A DNA stretch of 7,923 nucleotides from Porphyromonadaceae bacterium UBA4277 (GCA_002395965.1 DGVT01000126.1:1-7923), one strand, 5' to 3'; positions 1 to 6,267 are shown, counted from the first letter of the stretch. The notes: a model not told the origin generated them from the letters alone. Numbers and translations: made by a program.

Positions 1-746
1 AGATGGAGATGCAATTCTTTGTGCGCCCGGGCGACGAAATGCGCTGGTTCCAGTTCTGGAAGGAGACACGTCTGCGCTGGCACAAGGCTTTAGGCTTAGG
101 CGACGAGAAATACCGCTTCCACGACCATGAGAAACTGGCTCACTATGCCAATGCGGCTACCGATATCGAATTCCAGATGCCGTTTGGCTTCAAGGAAGTG
201 GAAGGCATCCACAGCCGCACCGACTTCGACCTCTCACAGCACGAGAAATTTTCGGGCAAGAAAATTCAATACTTCGACCCCGAGCTTAACCAGAGCTACA
301 CGCCTTATGTGATTGAGACGTCGATAGGTGTTGACCGCATGTTCCTGAGCGTGATGTGCTCGAGCTATGAGGAGCAGCAGCTCGAGGGTGGCGACACTCG
401 CGTGGTGTTGCACCTGCCCAAGGCCTTAGCGCCTGTCAAGGCCGCCATCCTGCCGTTGGTGAAGAAAGACGGCATGCCCGAGAAGGCACACGAAATCATG
501 AACATGCTCAAGTTTGACTTCGCGTGCCAGTACGACGAAAAGGACTCGGTGGGCAAGCGCTACCGCCGCCACGATGCCATAGGCACACCTTATTGCATCA
601 CCATCGACGGACAGACCATCGACGACAACACCGTCACCGTGCGCGACCGCGACACCATGCAGCAGCAGCGCGTGCCCATTGCCGACCTGCCTGCACTGCT
701 GGCGCGTGAGTGCACACTGAACACACTGCTCAAGAGGCTCATGTAG
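1..746 (+). CDS. glyS: Glycyl-tRNA synthetase (dimeric class II type), C-terminal part; 5' end outside the window
   Basis: Cytoplasmic enzyme that charges tRNA-Gly with glycine using ATP. The visible 247 residues match the second half of the bacterial/archaeal alpha2-type GlyRS, as remembered from the Thermus enzyme. Near the visible start is EMQFFVRPGDE, then VEGIHSRTDFDL, then class II motif 3 as VIETSIGVDR (about residues 103-112). The HGTP anticodon-binding domain follows, with LAPVKAAILPLVKKDG, VGKRYRRHDAIGTP and the near-invariant TVTVRDRDTM close to the end. The family is usually about 450-520 residues, so roughly half is missing upstream. The ATG at position 3 is an internal methionine and the frame is open to the window edge. 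It stops with TAG. The FKBP gene begins 47 bp later with no promoter visible between, so cotranscription is likely. The identification is secure; only the 5' end is unknown. Confidence 0.97.
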   Translation, partial: MEMQFFVRPGDEMRWFQFWKETRLRWHKALGLGDEKYRFHDHEKLAHYANAATDIEFQMPFGFKEVEGIHSRTDFDLSQHEKFSGKKIQYFDPELNQSYTPYVIETSIGVDRMFLSVMCSSYEEQQLEGGDTRVVLHLPKALAPVKAAILPLVKKDGMPEKAHEIMNMLKFDFACQYDEKDSVGKRYRRHDAIGTPYCITIDGQTIDDNTVTVRDRDTMQQQRVPIADLPALLARECTLNTLLKRLM

Positions 747-793
747 CAGCCGGCGAGACATGTAATATACAACTTGACAAAATCGTTTAGGTA

Positions 794-1342
794 ATGAAGA
801 AACTCCCGATAATAATATGTGCCGTCATGGCTATATTCTCGCTCATGGCCACATCGTGCCTTAAAACCAGCATTGAAGATGCGTTCAAAGACTGGCGAGA
901 GTCGAACGACGAATGGTTTAATCAGCAGAAAGCCAATACCGCGTTCTACACTACTGTGACTGCACCCTGGGATGCCAATGCGCAGGTGCTCATTCACTGG
1001 TTTAACGACACCATGCTCACATGCAACAACCTGCGGCCGCTGTTCACCTCCACCGTGTGGGTGAAATACCGTGGAACCGACATGAATAGCGTGCCCTTTG
1101 ACTCGAGCTATCTGCGCACATCGCCGGCCGACAGCGTGGCCGCCTTTAAGCTGAGCACCTCAACGCTGGTCGAGGGGTGGCCGGTGGCACTCACTCGCAT
1201 GCATGTGGGCGACAGCTGCCGCGTGGTGATTCCCTACAAGCTTGGCTATGGCAGCTATGCCATTAGCGATGTAATCATACCGTACACCAACCTGGTCTTT
1301 GACATCAAGCTCGTTGACATCTATTCCTATGAGAAGAAGTAA
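794..1342 (+). CDS. FKBP-type peptidyl-prolyl cis-trans isomerase, lipoprotein
   Basis: Predicted envelope lipoprotein that speeds cis-trans isomerisation of proline peptide bonds, helping secreted proteins fold. Residues 1-22 form a lipoprotein signal ending in ATSC with Cys22 as the lipidation site. The FKBP fold covers about residues 85-178: VKYRG (90-94), FDSS (102-105, with the conserved active-site Asp), VEGW (126-129, the Trp at the pocket floor), IPYKLGYGS (146-154) and the closing strand IPYTNLVFDIKLVDI (162-176), which parallels the end of FKBP12. Length (182 residues) suits a single-domain lipoprotein FKBP. Residues 25-80 are a charged linker I cannot assign. The start at 794 gives a complete signal peptide and has no Shine-Dalgarno sequence, as is normal in this phylum. 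It lies 47 bp after glyS and probably shares its transcript. From memory, this pairing recurs in Bacteroides genomes. Confidence 0.93.
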   Translation: MKKLPIIICAVMAIFSLMATSCLKTSIEDAFKDWRESNDEWFNQQKANTAFYTTVTAPWDANAQVLIHWFNDTMLTCNNLRPLFTSTVWVKYRGTDMNSVPFDSSYLRTSPADSVAAFKLSTSTLVEGWPVALTRMHVGDSCRVVIPYKLGYGSYAISDVIIPYTNLVFDIKLVDIYSYEKK

Positions 1343-1355
1343 ATGTTAATTACGA

Positions 1356-1419
1356 GTAAACGAGCAGACAAGTAAACGAGCAGACAAGTAAACGAGTAAA
1401 CAAGTAAACAAGTAAACAA
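1356..1419. repeat. Tandem array of eight 8-bp units, consensus GTAAACRA
   Basis: Read in steps of eight from 1356, the units are GTAAACGA, GCAGACAA, GTAAACGA, GCAGACAA, GTAAACGA and three GTAAACAA, with no indel over 64 bp. The first four units make two identical 16-mers. The array begins 13 bp after the FKBP stop codon. The unit is not a multiple of three and the stretch is not coding. It resembles short-unit arrays that grow and shrink by strand slippage; its function is unknown. Confidence 0.93.
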
Positions 1420-1421
1420 GC

Positions 1422-1486
1422 TGGCTGACGCATATTTAGCTACAAGCTACGCGCTACAAGTGGCTGACGCAAATTTAGCTACAAGC
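1422..1486. repeat. Direct repeat of a 26-mer, with embedded 7-bp GCTACRA units
   Basis: The 26-mer at 1422-1447 recurs at 1461-1486 with one mismatch (T against A at the twelfth base). Between and inside the copies, 7-bp units GCTACAA, GCTACGC and GCTACAA run back to back at 1439-1459. Two more units, GCTACGA and GCTGCAA, sit at 1523-1536. The block directly follows the 8-bp array. No reading frame or mobile-element terminus is associated with it. Confidence 0.85.
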
Positions 1487-1577
1487 CGTTAAGTAGTGCC
1501 AAGCATTGCTTGGTAGTTACGGGCTACGAGCTGCAAGTGCTGATGTTGCTTGTCTCCAGCGAGTTAATGGAGATGGA

Positions 1578-1619
1578 TAACAGCCGGGGGTGTCGTTTCG
1601 ACGACACCCCCGGCTGTTA
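1578..1619. terminator. Perfect 19-bp GC-rich hairpin between convergent genes, probable bidirectional terminator
   Basis: Positions 1578-1596 pair without a mismatch to 1601-1619 around the loop TTCG. The hairpin lies 236 bp after the FKBP stop and 32 bp after the antiporter stop, where a shared terminator for convergent genes is expected. Neither strand has a clear U-run after the stem, so it is not a textbook intrinsic terminator. It could instead protect 3' ends or depend on a factor. The stem is directly visible; the function is inferred. Confidence 0.65.
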
Positions 1620-1651
1620 CTATAATGCTCGACTTCCAGTTGGGATGATAA

Positions 1652-3883
1652 TCACTTGAGTGCTTCAAGGCGTTTGGGGTCGCCCACAATCCATAATATA
1701 TCGCCATCGGCAAAGGTCAGAGTGGGCGTTGGAGTGACAAATTCGTCGCCTCGTTGCACGGCCACCAGCAGCGACTCATAGTCTTCGCTTAAGCGCGCAT
1801 TGCGCAGCTCGATGCCGATGAGCGGCGACTGCGGCCCTATGGTGAAGTGGGTGAAACTCACGTTGCCCGTGACGTTGCCTGCCGCCTTGTCGCTGGCTTC
1901 GACCAGTGGAAGCATGCGCTGAATTTGCTCGTCGTTGCCTATCACTCCCAGCACATCACCGGGGAAGATGCGCATCTCGCTTTTAGGCACCGGGTAGAGC
2001 TTGCCATTGCGCTGGATGTTGACTAAGTTGACGCCATAGTGCTGTCGCAGATTGGCATTTTTCAGCTTCTCGCCCACAAACGGGCAGTCGTAGCCCACGC
2101 GCATATAGGCCAGGTGAAGGTCGCTCACAAGATTGTTGCCGCGCCCGGTGCGGCGGTTCTCACGCACGTTGACGTTGCCAATGAAGCGCTTCTCGAGGCG
2201 TGCCACCCGCGACTTGTAGAATGGAGCCAGCAGCAGGATGATCACCAATACCAAGCTCACGGCAATCACAAGCGACATCTGACTCGAAGTGACCCCGTAG
2301 CGGTAGAGCACCGCCATGATAAATCCCGTGGCTATTGCCAACCCCATTATCAGCATCACCACAATGGGAACGTATGACACACGCCCCGATTGCTCGATGA
2401 GCTGCTCACGCTCACGGGCTTTGATGTTTGGAATGGTGATGGCATAAAGGAATGGCGACACCACTGCCAGGGTGAGCACTACGCCCACAAAAGCCCCCCA
2501 GCGCTTGCCGAGCCATTGCAGCAGCAATGGTTGCAACTGTGTGCGGCTCACAAACACTATCGAGGCCGCCACGGCCGAGTAGAGTATCACACGCAGGGCA
2601 TAGCGCTTGACGATGTTGCTCCAGGTCTGGCCGCTCACCGAAGTCTCGCTTTGGGCTGCCTGATTGCTGTAGCCATTGAGCAGGCGTGTCCATGACGAGG
2701 GCAGGATGCGTTCCAGCCGGTTATAGAACGGGTCGGCACTCTTGATGAAGAACGGTGTGGTGAACGTGGTGATTACCGACACTGCCACGATTATCGGGTA
2801 GATGCTCCCATTGAGCACACCAAGCGACATCCCTAACGAAGCTATGATGAATGAGAACTCGCCTATCTGTGTGAGTGTGAAACCGCTTTGAAGTGCCATC
2901 TTCAACGGCTGGCCGGTGGCAAGCATGCCAAAGGTGCCGAAGATTATCATTCCCACAATCACCACTGCCGACAGCAGTGTGATTGTTCCGGCATTTTCGG
3001 CTATTACAGTGGGGTTTACCATCATGCCGACCGAGATGAAGAATACCGCGCCAAACAGGTCCTTTACCGGAGCCACCACATGCTCGATGCGCTCGGCCTC
3101 GACGGTGCCGGCAAGTATCGAGCCCATGACAAAGGCGCCAAGCGCCAGCGAAAAACCACTCTTGACCGAAAAAATCGCCATCAAAAAGCACAGTCCCATG
3201 CTGATGATGAGCATCATCTCGTCGCTAATGATGCGCCGAAAGCGCTTGAACAGTGTGGGAAGCAGATAAATGCCCACGGTGAACCAGATTATCAAGAAAA
3301 ATGACAGCTTGAACACGCTGCGAAGCATCTCACCGCTCTCTACCGTCTTGTTGATGGCCACACTCGACAGTATCACCATCATCACCACGGCAAAAAGGTC
3401 TTCAACGATGAGAACGGCGAAGATCATCGGCACAAACTTGCGCTGGCGCATATTCAAATCGGTGAGAGCCTTGATGATAATAGTGGTGGATGACATCGAG
3501 ATCATGCCGCCCAAGAATATGCTGTCAACGGCGGCAAAGCCAAGCATCTTGCCCACTATGAAGCCAAGCCCCATCATGCCGCCCACTATAATCAGCGCAG
3601 TGACTATGGCCGAGCCTCCCACGTTGAGCAACTTCTTGAAACTGAACTCTAATCCCAGCGAGAACAGCAGTACGATGATGCCTATCTGGGCCCAGAATTC
3701 AATATTGGCTTCTACTGCCACCGAAGGGAAAAACGAGAAGTGCGGACTGGCAATAAAGCCCGCCACAATATAGCCCAACACCACGGGTTGTTTGAGCGCC
3801 TTGAAGATGACGCTGGCAATGGCTCCCAAGACAAGAATGAGTGCCAAGTCGTTAATCAAACTCTCAATGCTGATTGTTTCCAT
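1652..3883 (-). CDS. CPA2-family cation:proton antiporter (KefB/NhaP-like) with extra membrane bundle and two TrkA-C domains
   Basis: Inner-membrane monovalent cation/H+ exchanger of 743 residues, expected to act in pH and Na+/K+ homeostasis. The Na_H_exchanger domain spans about residues 8-382. It includes the early helix motif QPVVLGYIVAG (32-42), SLGLEF (75-80), SMSSTTIIIKAL (129-140), LIVEDLFAV (158-166, acidic pair Glu161-Asp162 in the expected transport helix) and LTQIGEFSFI (337-346). A cytoplasmic linker (385-425) leads to a second hydrophobic bundle of about four helices (430-556). Two TrkA_C-like domains follow, about 588-660 and 676-743, each with a PLIG- or PFVG-type entry and a GD-LxxxG end (GDVLGVIG 642-649, GDILWIVG 727-734). 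There is no Rossmann RCK_N domain, unlike KefB/KefC, so NAD or glutathione gating is not supported. K+ or Na+ specificity cannot be decided. ATG start at 3883; no Shine-Dalgarno. It stands alone, convergent to the FKBP gene. Confidence 0.93.
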   Translation of the reverse strand: METISIESLINDLALILVLGAIASVIFKALKQPVVLGYIVAGFIASPHFSFFPSVAVEANIEFWAQIGIIVLLFSLGLEFSFKKLLNVGGSAIVTALIIVGGMMGLGFIVGKMLGFAAVDSIFLGGMISMSSTTIIIKALTDLNMRQRKFVPMIFAVLIVEDLFAVVMMVILSSVAINKTVESGEMLRSVFKLSFFLIIWFTVGIYLLPTLFKRFRRIISDEMMLIISMGLCFLMAIFSVKSGFSLALGAFVMGSILAGTVEAERIEHVVAPVKDLFGAVFFISVGMMVNPTVIAENAGTITLLSAVVIVGMIIFGTFGMLATGQPLKMALQSGFTLTQIGEFSFIIASLGMSLGVLNGSIYPIIVAVSVITTFTTPFFIKSADPFYNRLERILPSSWTRLLNGYSNQAAQSETSVSGQTWSNIVKRYALRVILYSAVAASIVFVSRTQLQPLLLQWLGKRWGAFVGVVLTLAVVSPFLYAITIPNIKAREREQLIEQSGRVSYVPIVVMLIMGLAIATGFIMAVLYRYGVTSSQMSLVIAVSLVLVIILLLAPFYKSRVARLEKRFIGNVNVRENRRTGRGNNLVSDLHLAYMRVGYDCPFVGEKLKNANLRQHYGVNLVNIQRNGKLYPVPKSEMRIFPGDVLGVIGNDEQIQRMLPLVEASDKAAGNVTGNVSFTHFTIGPQSPLIGIELRNARLSEDYESLLVAVQRGDEFVTPTPTLTFADGDILWIVGDPKRLEALK

Positions 3884-3929
3884 AGTAAATAGAGTGTGCG
3901 GTTGTGTAACAACTTTGTCGTTAAAAGTG

Positions 3930-3937
3930 CAAATTTA
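3930..3937 (-). promoter_or_regulatory. Probable -7 element (TAAATTTG) of the antiporter gene
   Basis: Read on the minus strand, this is an exact match to the Bacteroidetes -7 box TAnnTTTG. It predicts a transcript start near 3926 and a leader of about 43 nt before the ATG at 3883. No TTTG lies 19-21 bp upstream, so only half of the consensus is present. Confidence 0.5.
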
Positions 3938-4034
3938 GATAAAAAATGGGATTAATAAGCCAGTTGAGATGAATAAAGTGATTTTTCTTCGGCCCATAAT
4001 AATAAATGTAGTGCAAGGCGAGCAGGCCGACCGC

Positions 4035-4124
4035 CACTCGAAGAGTCCGAAGCCTCCGAGTCGTCGGAATAGTCCGAAGGGTCTGAAGGGGCTGAAGGAT
4101 GAAGTAAGTCGGAAAAGTCTGAAA
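4035..4124 (+). repeat. Ten-unit 9-bp-period array, consensus AGTCYGAAG (array A)
   Basis: In steps of nine from 4035, the units include CACTCGAAG, AGTCCGAAG (4044-4052 and 4071-4079), GGTCTGAAG, GGGCTGAAG, AGTCGGAAA and AGTCTGAAA. Ten units fill 90 bp with no indel. Individual units diverge, but the GAA/GAAG core keeps its phase. The array ends 12 bp before the -33 box of the gene at 4178. The same unit, reverse-complemented, forms a second array at 6586-6684. Frames through it give only low-complexity peptides and I do not regard it as coding. Confidence 0.85.
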
Positions 4125-4136
4125 AACCGGCAATTA

Positions 4137-4168
4137 TTTGTTTTTTTGATTGAAATGCTATAAATTTG
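4137..4168 (+). promoter_or_regulatory. Full-consensus Bacteroidetes promoter for the YiiX-like lipoprotein gene
   Basis: TTTG (4137-4140), a 20-bp spacer and TAAATTTG (4161-4168) exactly fit the known primary-sigma consensus of Bacteroides. Placing the -7 box at about -11 to -4 puts +1 near 4172, only about 6 nt before the ATG at 4178. Confidence 0.82.
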
Positions 4169-4177
4169 CCTTTTGAA

Positions 4178-4780
4178 ATGAAAGCGATTGCTGTTTTGGC
4201 TTTGCTCAGTGTCATGCTGCTTGCCTGCTGCGGCGAAAGCACTGCGCCCCTGCCCATACCTGAAACGGTGCTACGCGAGGGCGACCTGGCTCTGCGGCGC
4301 GGAACCAGTCTGGCCAGCAAGGTGGTGATAATGCTTGATAGTGCCGGACAATATTCGCACATCGGCATTGTGGCACGCCGAGGCAACGAATGGGTAGTTG
4401 TCCACGCCGTGCCCGACGAGCGCGACGATGGCGGCCGCGACACGGTCAAGGCCGACCCTATAGGCATATTCTTGCTGCCGGCACGCGCTGCACATGGCGC
4501 TATCGTTCGCATCAACGCCACCGAGCTTCAGCGACAACGGGCCGCTCGCGAGGCACTGCGACTCGTAGAGGCACACACCGAGTTTGACCACGAGTATGAC
4601 TGGACCGACACCACCCGCCTTTATTGCACGCAGCTCGTGCAGCGATGCTACGAAAAGGCCGGTATCGACCTGAGCCAGGGTCGCACCCGCCATGTTGACG
4701 CTCCTGGGTATCATGGTAGCTATGTGTTTCCCAGCCAGCTGATTATGAACGAAAAAGCGAAACTAATCTTTAATTATTAA
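4178..4780 (+). CDS. YiiX/YaeF-like (peptidase family C92, DUF830) permuted papain-fold lipoprotein
   Basis: Predicted envelope lipoprotein of 200 residues with a circularly permuted NlpC/P60 (papain-like) fold. Relatives are thought to be amidases or cysteine hydrolases; the substrate is unknown. Residues 1-17 form a lipoprotein signal ending in LLAC (Cys17). Domain motifs appear in the permuted order: EGDLALRRG (34-42), then YSHIGIV (59-65) with the probable catalytic His61, VVVHAVPDE (73-81), and LYCTQLVQRCYEKAG (148-162) with the probable nucleophile Cys150. The His-before-Cys order is the mark of the permuted family. I place the start at ATG 4178, because the upstream in-frame TTG at 4166 lies inside the -7 promoter box; the ATG at 4214 would destroy the signal peptide. 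The DUF4878 lipoprotein gene follows 23 bp after the stop codon, so the two probably form an operon. Confidence 0.87.
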   Translation: MKAIAVLALLSVMLLACCGESTAPLPIPETVLREGDLALRRGTSLASKVVIMLDSAGQYSHIGIVARRGNEWVVVHAVPDERDDGGRDTVKADPIGIFLLPARAAHGAIVRINATELQRQRAAREALRLVEAHTEFDHEYDWTDTTRLYCTQLVQRCYEKAGIDLSQGRTRHVDAPGYHGSYVFPSQLIMNEKAKLIFNY

Positions 4781-4803
4781 CCTATATTATAAATAATGTG
4801 ATT

Positions 4804-5220
4804 ATGAAGACTAAGATTTTAATTGTAAGTGTGCTGATGGCTGTGCTGGCCATGATTGCCGGCGGCTGCAGCGGCAAGAAATCGTCGCCGGGCGAGGCTT
4901 TCAAGGGCTATGCCATGTGCCTGGCTGAGAAGAACTATGAAGGCTATGTCGATGGCGTTGACATCAAGACCGAGGGGGTGAGCGAAGAAAAAGTGAAGGA
5001 AGCCCGCAACACCTTAATTGGCTTGCTGAGCCTGTCGGCGGGCGAAATTGATAAAAAAGGCGGCCTGAAGAATGTGGAAGTGCTCGAAGAAACCATCCAC
5101 GAAGGCGACACTACCGCCACGGTGAAGGTGAAGTATGTCTATGGCGATGCATCGACCAAGGAAGAAAAAGTGGAAATGGTGAAATGCGGAAATGACTGGA
5201 AAATGAAGAATGCAAAATAA
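4804..5220 (+). CDS. DUF4878-like small lipoprotein
   Basis: Predicted lipoprotein of 138 residues facing the periplasm or outer membrane. Residues 1-22 form a signal peptide with lipobox AGGC (Cys22), followed by a short Ser/Lys linker. The rest looks like a small NTF2/lumazine-binding-like cone fold of the DUF4878 type. An N-terminal helix (SPGEAFKGYAMCLAEKNYEG, 28-47) precedes a charged region, and the strands VKVKYVYGD (107-115) and KEEKVEMVKCGNDWKM (119-134) end in the usual terminal W-K strand. Members have no proven activity and are often taken as ligand-binding or scaffolding proteins. ATG 4804 is preferred to the in-frame GTG at 4798, which would add only two residues before the signal. 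It sits 23 bp after the YiiX-like gene with no promoter between, so it is probably cotranscribed. I see no clear terminator after it before the promoter at 5235. Confidence 0.82.
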   Translation: MKTKILIVSVLMAVLAMIAGGCSGKKSSPGEAFKGYAMCLAEKNYEGYVDGVDIKTEGVSEEKVKEARNTLIGLLSLSAGEIDKKGGLKNVEVLEETIHEGDTTATVKVKYVYGDASTKEEKVEMVKCGNDWKMKNAK

Positions 5221-5234
5221 AAATTGCAAAAAAT

Positions 5235-5265
5235 TTTGTCAGTTAAAAAAAAGTTCGTAATATTG
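5235..5265 (+). promoter_or_regulatory. Promoter for the secreted-protein gene (one mismatch to consensus)
   Basis: TTTG (5235-5238), a 19-bp A-rich spacer and TAATATTG (5258-5265, one mismatch to TAnnTTTG). Predicted +1 is near 5269, giving a leader of about 180 nt ahead of the ATG at 5448. Confidence 0.68.
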
Positions 5266-5268
5266 TAG

Positions 5269-5447
5269 TCGAAAACAGAACCGCTTGAGTGCAAATGAAC
5301 TTAAGTAGTTGTGTACCAGTAATAAATTTATGCGCGAGCTACGAAAGACCAACGCATTGATTAACATTCTGGAACCTGTTGCGAAAAGAAAAACGGACTA
5401 CAAATTAATATTTAACAATTTATTAACAATTAAAAAATTTTTTAATT
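5269..5447 (+). promoter_or_regulatory. Long 5' leader with possible 21-codon upstream ORF and an A/T palindrome at the start codon
   Basis: The predicted leader of the 5448 gene contains a possible short ORF (ATG 5295 to TGA 5360, beginning MNLSSCVPVI) and a weak ATGCG/CGCAT stem (about 5329-5357). From 5401 the sequence becomes almost pure A/T with a near-duplicate TTAACAATT. It ends in a perfect 20-bp palindrome (AATT, A6, T6, AATT; 5428-5447) that touches the start codon. An A/T-rich approach without Shine-Dalgarno is normal for strongly translated Bacteroidetes genes. No known riboswitch is recognised. Confidence 0.5.
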
Positions 5448-6173
5448 ATGAAGGTTAAATCTTTACTTCTTGCAGTTGCTGCTGTAGCAGCTCTTGGTGC
5501 AAATGCTCAGGCTAAGCTCATTTTGCCCGACATCGACACAAAGGCAGCTGATTTTGAGTATGGTAAGGTGTTTGAAATGCCCATCACCGTTCAGATGATC
5601 GAAGGTGACGACATGACCAACAACCAGCTCGTGATTGTGTTCCCCGAAGGCGTAAAGCCCGCACAGGATGCTTACGGATCGTATTGCTTCGAAGGCGCTG
5701 ACGTAGCTAAGGCTGGCCGTGTACCCGCTATCTCTTATTCTGACAACTTTGGCACAGCAGAAGGCCCGATGTACAAGGTCGTTGGTGCTAACATGACCAA
5801 GACTCCTACTACAGTTAATCCCATGGAGTTCCTGATTCTGAACGTTATGGTAGAAGAAGGTGTAAAGCCCGGCAAGTTCCAGTGCTACCTCAAGTACAAC
5901 ACTTCTAAAGACGATTCAAGAGAGATTGGTCACGCTGTTCCCGGTGAGAACGAGGGTGAGATTATCTACACTTGGGCTGACGACACTCAGATGGAAGGCG
6001 GAAACGTGTTTGCTGAGACTGCAGTTAACGACATCAACACTGCTAAGGCTGTTAGCAGCGTGAAGTACTACAACGCAGCTGGTATGGAGAGCGATCAGGC
6101 ATTCGAGGGTATCAACATCGTTGTTACCAAGTATGCTGATGGCAGCCAGAGCACTGCTAAGATCGTGAAGTAA
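5448..6173 (+). CDS. Secreted protein with beta-sandwich-like body and T9SS-like C-terminal tail; function unknown
   Basis: I do not recognise a characterised family. The 241-residue product has a classical Sec signal (MKVKSLLLAV onward, cleavage likely after ANA or AQA at 18-22). The body (about 23-170) is rich in alternating strands such as FEMPITVQMIEGDD (42-55), NNQLVIVFPEGVKPAQD (58-74) and MEFLILNVMVEEGVKPGKF (126-144); this recalls cohesin or carbohydrate-binding sandwiches, but that is only an impression. Two cysteines (80, 146) could pair. The tail (about 192-241) reads VKYYNAAG, then FEGINIVVTKYADGS, and ends TAKIVK. It resembles the type A sorting domains of the type IX secretion system and the common GVYVxxxGxxxxKVxVK ends of Bacteroidales exoproteins. 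Alanine and valine codons are strikingly GCT/GTT-rich compared with neighbouring GCC/GTG use, suggesting high expression. It has its own promoter, long leader and terminator, so it is monocistronic. Confidence 0.75.
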   Translation: MKVKSLLLAVAAVAALGANAQAKLILPDIDTKAADFEYGKVFEMPITVQMIEGDDMTNNQLVIVFPEGVKPAQDAYGSYCFEGADVAKAGRVPAISYSDNFGTAEGPMYKVVGANMTKTPTTVNPMEFLILNVMVEEGVKPGKFQCYLKYNTSKDDSREIGHAVPGENEGEIIYTWADDTQMEGGNVFAETAVNDINTAKAVSSVKYYNAAGMESDQAFEGINIVVTKYADGSQSTAKIVK

Positions 6174-6198
6174 TTCACTACACAGTACACAAACAACT

Positions 6199-6230
6199 AA
6201 AAAAGGTTCCCACATGTGGGGACCTTTTTT
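6199..6230 (+). terminator. Strong intrinsic terminator of the secreted-protein gene
   Basis: Arms AAAAAAGGTTCCCA and TGGGGACCTTTTTT pair with one G-U pair around a CATG loop. The right arm ends in six T residues that serve as the U-tract. It begins 26 bp after the TAA. The matching A-run means it could also stop transcription from the other side. Confidence 0.92.
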
Positions 6231-6267
6231 ATGTGTGTGATTGAGACATCCCAAGCGACTGAACGAA

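Larger units (their letters stand above)
1343..1651. other. Convergent intergenic region filled with repeats and hairpins
   Basis: This 309-bp gap lies between the stop codons of the FKBP gene (plus) and the antiporter gene (minus). From left to right it holds the 8-bp array (1356-1419), the duplicated 26-mer with 7-bp units (1422-1486), a small hairpin with CCAAGC/GCTTGG arms (1499-1504 and 1508-1513), two further 7-bp units (1523-1536) and the long perfect hairpin (1578-1619). I see no credible gene, promoter or RNA gene in it. Confidence 0.8.
3884..4177. other. Divergent intergenic region between antiporter and YiiX-like gene
   Basis: This 294-bp spacer holds a half-consensus promoter facing left (-7 at 3930-3937), the 9-bp array (4035-4124) and a full consensus promoter facing right (4137-4168). 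Positions 3941-4034 show nothing I can name. A 64-codon open frame at 3969-4163 runs through the array and the promoter and is rejected as a gene. Confidence 0.75.

Noticed and set aside
426..997. Minus-strand ORFs over the glyS end and FKBP start
   Set aside because: They overlap two confidently identified genes on the opposite strand and show no family features.
1356..1419. CRISPR array
   Set aside because: The units are 8 bp and contiguous, with no spacers and no cas gene nearby.
2039..3773. Several plus-strand ORFs of 100-167 codons inside the antiporter gene
   Set aside because: They are antisense shadows of a well-supported membrane protein and contain no recognisable domains.
3969..4163. 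64-codon plus-strand ORF in the divergent gap
   Set aside because: It runs through the 9-bp repeat array and across the -33 box and spacer of the promoter for the next gene. Its peptide is low-complexity Lys/Ser-rich sequence produced by the repeat.
4166..4177. TTG at 4166 as an upstream start for the YiiX-like gene
   Set aside because: The TTG is part of the -7 promoter box and would not be transcribed. The ATG at 4178 gives a standard lipoprotein signal.
3952..4521. 189-codon minus-strand ORF
   Set aside because: It is antisense to the first half of the YiiX-like gene, and its Ser/Asp-rich end is the repeat array read backwards. No known domain is visible.
4798..4803. GTG at 4798 as start of the DUF4878 gene
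   Set aside because: It adds only two residues ahead of the basic start of the signal peptide. The ATG at 4804 is a better codon in the same frame.
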